Origin: Brachionus koreanus
Taxonomy: Eukaryota > Rotifera > Eurotatoria > Ploima > Brachionidae
Reading direction: 5' to 3'
DNA length: 64,000 bases
Assembly (NCBI GenBank): GCA_016987375.1
Contig: PJRA01000077.1
Location: forward strand, 68,985 to 132,984
Part shown: positions 61,490 to 64,000 of the stretch, piece by piece
Numbering within the stretch: the first letter of the stretch is position 1
How the letters are laid out: each line of letters opens with the position of its first letter
Translations under genes and position numbers: made by a program
Notes under the pieces: generated by a model
Told to the model about the DNA's origin: nothing
The model's database searches: none
What the model saw: the letters and a program-made list of their open reading frames with translations, nothing else

Positions 61490-63565
61490 TTATTTATAAA
61501 GACCGAGTCTGTGGCCATTTTTGGCAACATTTGTATTCAGATGTCGAATCGGAAACGGATTGAGTGGAGTCAAATTTCTGCTCTCTTCTTTTACTAAATT
61601 TTCAATTATTGTTGAATTAAAGCTTTTAGAACTTTCTCTAGATAATTTCCTATGCTTATTATCATTAGAAATCAGCACAGACACACCGCTAACTGATTCA
61701 CTACTCTTGGTCACTTCACTCTTGTTCGCCAATTCCAATAAGCTAAATTTTTTCTCGTCACTTTGACTTGTTGCTTGTGATTCTTGCTGTAGTTCCTGAT
61801 TATCGCTCAAATCATCTTCGTCATCATCACTTAAATAATCCATACTCTTTTTACACTGTTCGTCCAAATGTAAAATATTCTCGACTAAATTCTTGGACTG
61901 GTTTATTTTCTCAATTAATTTTTCATCCAGTACATTGTCCGTATTCAAATGCACTGATCTTTTGAGCGTATTTTTGTTCATGTCAGTTGGTTTTATGAGC
62001 AAATGGTTGACAATTGGTGATGGTTGAAGCGAAAAATGTGGCTCGGTGCTTTTCTGTTTGAGTCTGTGCTGATCAGAAGCTGACTGAATAATAATTTGAG
62101 CCTGTTTTTGTCGTTCTTTGAGTTTTTTGTACTGTTTTTTAAGCTCATTTAAGTCCATAGTCAACTGTTCACTCAACGGCTTTGGATTGTACATTTGAGA
62201 AACGGAAGAAATAGCGCCTGGTGTGACTAGATTTAGTTCAATTGAGTTGTCTTTTTTCTTAGAGCCAAAAGTGTTTGCAGCAGCCACAGCTTGTATCATT
62301 ATGTCTTTGTGATGTGATGAGGTAAAATTGGCTCGATTGGGCATCAAAAGAGCAAAGCACGAGATCATTTTGGCCAAATCGTCAATTTCGGCATCCTGGT
62401 CTTGGTCATTTTTAGAGCGCAATTTTAGCTCAACCAAAGTTGTCTGCTGATCGCCTAGTCTGATCAATTGATCGTTGTCTTTTTTCAAATTTTGAAATGG
62501 ATTTATGTTGAATGTAAATTTTTCTCTAAGTTCGCACAGACCCTGCAATGGAAAGTTGCCATATGAGAATATTTTCTCAATTAGATTGTTTTCTTCAATG
62601 GTGTTCTGTTCGAACAAACGCACTGATAGTATGCTCATCATGCTGTAAAACGAGTCTGCACTAGTTGCTTTCATTATGGATACGGACAGCTTGTCCCAAA
62701 TGGAAAGCGATGTGCGAAATAGTATTTCGGAGCCGAACAAAAAAACACAGTCCCATACGCGCAAAAGAACACTTTTTGGCAAACATGTGGCAAATAGAGT
62801 TAGAAACCATTGCATAGTGAACACATTTGTCAATGGCGGCTCATACGTATTTATTTGTGGCATGGGCTTTTTTTTCAATTTAGTGCTCATTTTATTGCTT
62901 GTCATTGAGTTAAATTGAAGTTGATTTAGATGAATGTAAAGCTTTGGCAGTTTTTGTTTGAGAAGCTCTCTAAAAACAGCCATGTCGACGGCCAGAGTGT
63001 GCATCGAATTTGTGAAGTATCCCTCAGGCAGAATGTGATCTATCAAATAGATCATGCACATCAATGCGTCCTCTTCTTTGTGCTCAACAATTTCCAATAT
63101 GAGAGCAGCAATAATGTTAAAGCCTTGACAATAGCCTACTGATTTGTTGTAGCGAGCATATGCAAGCAGTACCCGCTTGAGCAGGGCCCGGTCCTGCTCG
63201 TTCTCATGTCCACTGAACGCACTGCATCCAGTGCGGTGAAGGTCCTTGACTATTTGAATGCCGAGCTCGTCATCGTCCGGATTAGAGCGGTCATTGAACG
63301 CTGCTCGTCGTGTCCTATTCCAATCCAAGTTCAAACTTTGAATATATTTTTTTGACAAATTTAGCCATATCTTAAAAAAAAAAAAATTAAATTAATTTTT
63401 TTCTTAAATTTTTAATAAAATTTTAAAACTATTTTACACTTTTTCTAAATTCTGAAGGCACTCCGCCCGGCAGACGGACCAAAGCTTGCATTGCGTCCTT
63501 CCACTGGACAAAGCCGGCTTCGCCAGGCACCGGATTTATTGTGAATTTCATTTGAGTGTCTTCTC
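61490..63565 (-). CDS. TBC1D30: TBC1D30-like Rab GTPase-activating protein (5' end incomplete)
   Basis: TBC-domain RabGAP; TBC1D30 acts on Rab8 in cilium control in vertebrates. Two exons are clear: 63438-63565, ending VPSEFRKS, and 61490-63370, starting IWLNLSKKYIQS. The TBC signatures are GIQIVKDLHRTGC (the IxxDxxR arginine finger) and VGYCQGFNIIAALILE (the YxQ glutamine finger). YEPPLTNVFTMQWFLTLFAT and CLPKSVLLRVWDCVFLFGSE follow, then the REKFTFNINPF end of the domain. A charged linker contains a coiled-coil-like stretch (MDLNELKKQYKKLKERQKQA). The far C terminus LNPFPIRHLN...GLYK matches the TBC1D30 tail. The first visible exon opens in mid-codon after an acceptor (TTGTCAAG), so at least one upstream exon lies beyond about 63566, possibly outside the window. 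Confidence 0.9.
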
Positions 63566-64000
63566 CTTGACAAAAAAAAGGTGTTTTTTATTTTTTTTTT
63601 TTTGTTTTCAAAATAAAAAACGTTTGATCTAAAATTGCTGTTTATTTTAAGTAGGCGTTTGTTTTTCTAATTTAATTTAGTTTGACAATTAAAATACATA
63701 AGTAGACAGGCTGAGATGACGTAAATAGATGCAATGAATAAATTTTTTTTTGTTGAAAAAATTATTGATTTTCTTTCTCTCTCAAATAATGTTACAATAT
63801 TTGAATAAATAACATTTTTTCTTTTTTCATAATGTAAAATGTCTCATCGCCTAATAGAAGCATTAACGAATCGATTAGACAACAAAATTGAATGGTTTTT
63901 TTAATTTTTTCTATTTCTATTTTAATCGATTTTTTTTCGAATTATAAAAGAAAAGTTCAAGTAACTATAGAAACTTAAAGGACAAACTTTAAAGTGCTTT
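63566..64000. other. Window end, intron or upstream sequence of TBC1D30
   Basis: AT-rich sequence to the window end. A minus-strand upstream exon of TBC1D30 is expected here or beyond, but none could be identified with confidence. Confidence 0.4.

Overview
This is a eukaryotic (animal) window. It is strongly AT-rich, with long A/T homopolymers between genes, and most genes are split by very short GT-AG introns of about 45-150 nt. The gene set is metazoan: alpha-tubulin, SLC5A/SGLT, thimet oligopeptidase, FCHSD-type F-BAR/SH3, LCMT1, Tat-SF1, a stathmin-domain protein, KLHDC3, a cytosolic sulfotransferase, ZRANB2, TRIC/TMEM38 and TBC1D30. Base composition, tiny introns and gene density would fit a monogonont rotifer such as Brachionus or another compact AT-rich lophotrochozoan. 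That placement is inference. One 910-base N gap (43328-44237) and one single N (51061) mark assembly scars.

Layout. 1-2.4 kb is non-coding upstream sequence; 2.4-3.8 kb is alpha-tubulin (+). 3.9-10.2 kb is NACHT/WD40 copy A (-). 10.2-11.8 kb holds LINE remnants around a fold-back repeat, and 11.8-14.3 kb is non-coding with a hairpin. 14.3-17.1 kb is an SGLT-like transporter (+) containing two microexons. 17.4-23.7 kb is NACHT/WD40 copy B (+), followed by M3 oligopeptidase copy 1 (-, 23.8-26.7) and an FCHSD-like F-BAR/SH3 gene (-, 26.9-29.4). LCMT1 (+) and Tat-SF1 (+) occupy 30.4-33.5 kb. A diverged FCHSD paralogue without SH3 domains (-) lies at 33.6-36.0, a secreted 22-residue-repeat protein (-) at 36.2-37.1, a stathmin-domain-1-like gene (+) at 38.0-38.9 and an unrecognised helical protein (-) at 38.9-40.2. 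M3 oligopeptidase copy 2 (+, 41.0-43.3) runs into the gap, and NACHT/WD40 copy C (-, 44.2-50.0) emerges from it with a nonsense codon. The rest is KLHDC3 (+), a small EGF-like membrane protein (-), SULT (+), ZRANB2 (-), TRIC channel (+) and TBC1D30 (-, 5' end outside the window).

The most unusual content is the family of three DUF4062-NACHT-WD40 (NWD1-like, STAND/NLR architecture) genes. A and B are head-to-head, about 6 kb inverted copies. B plus its convergent M3 peptidase neighbour is repeated again, inverted, as M3 copy 2 plus copy C. The copies are nearly identical in long tracts, introns included, and interrupted by clearly divergent patches. This mosaic suggests gene conversion and/or diversifying selection. 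After splicing, both intact members end in a conserved C-terminal CLIQ, a CaaX-type prenylation motif, although the preceding tail has diverged. That implies a membrane-anchored NLR-like protein.
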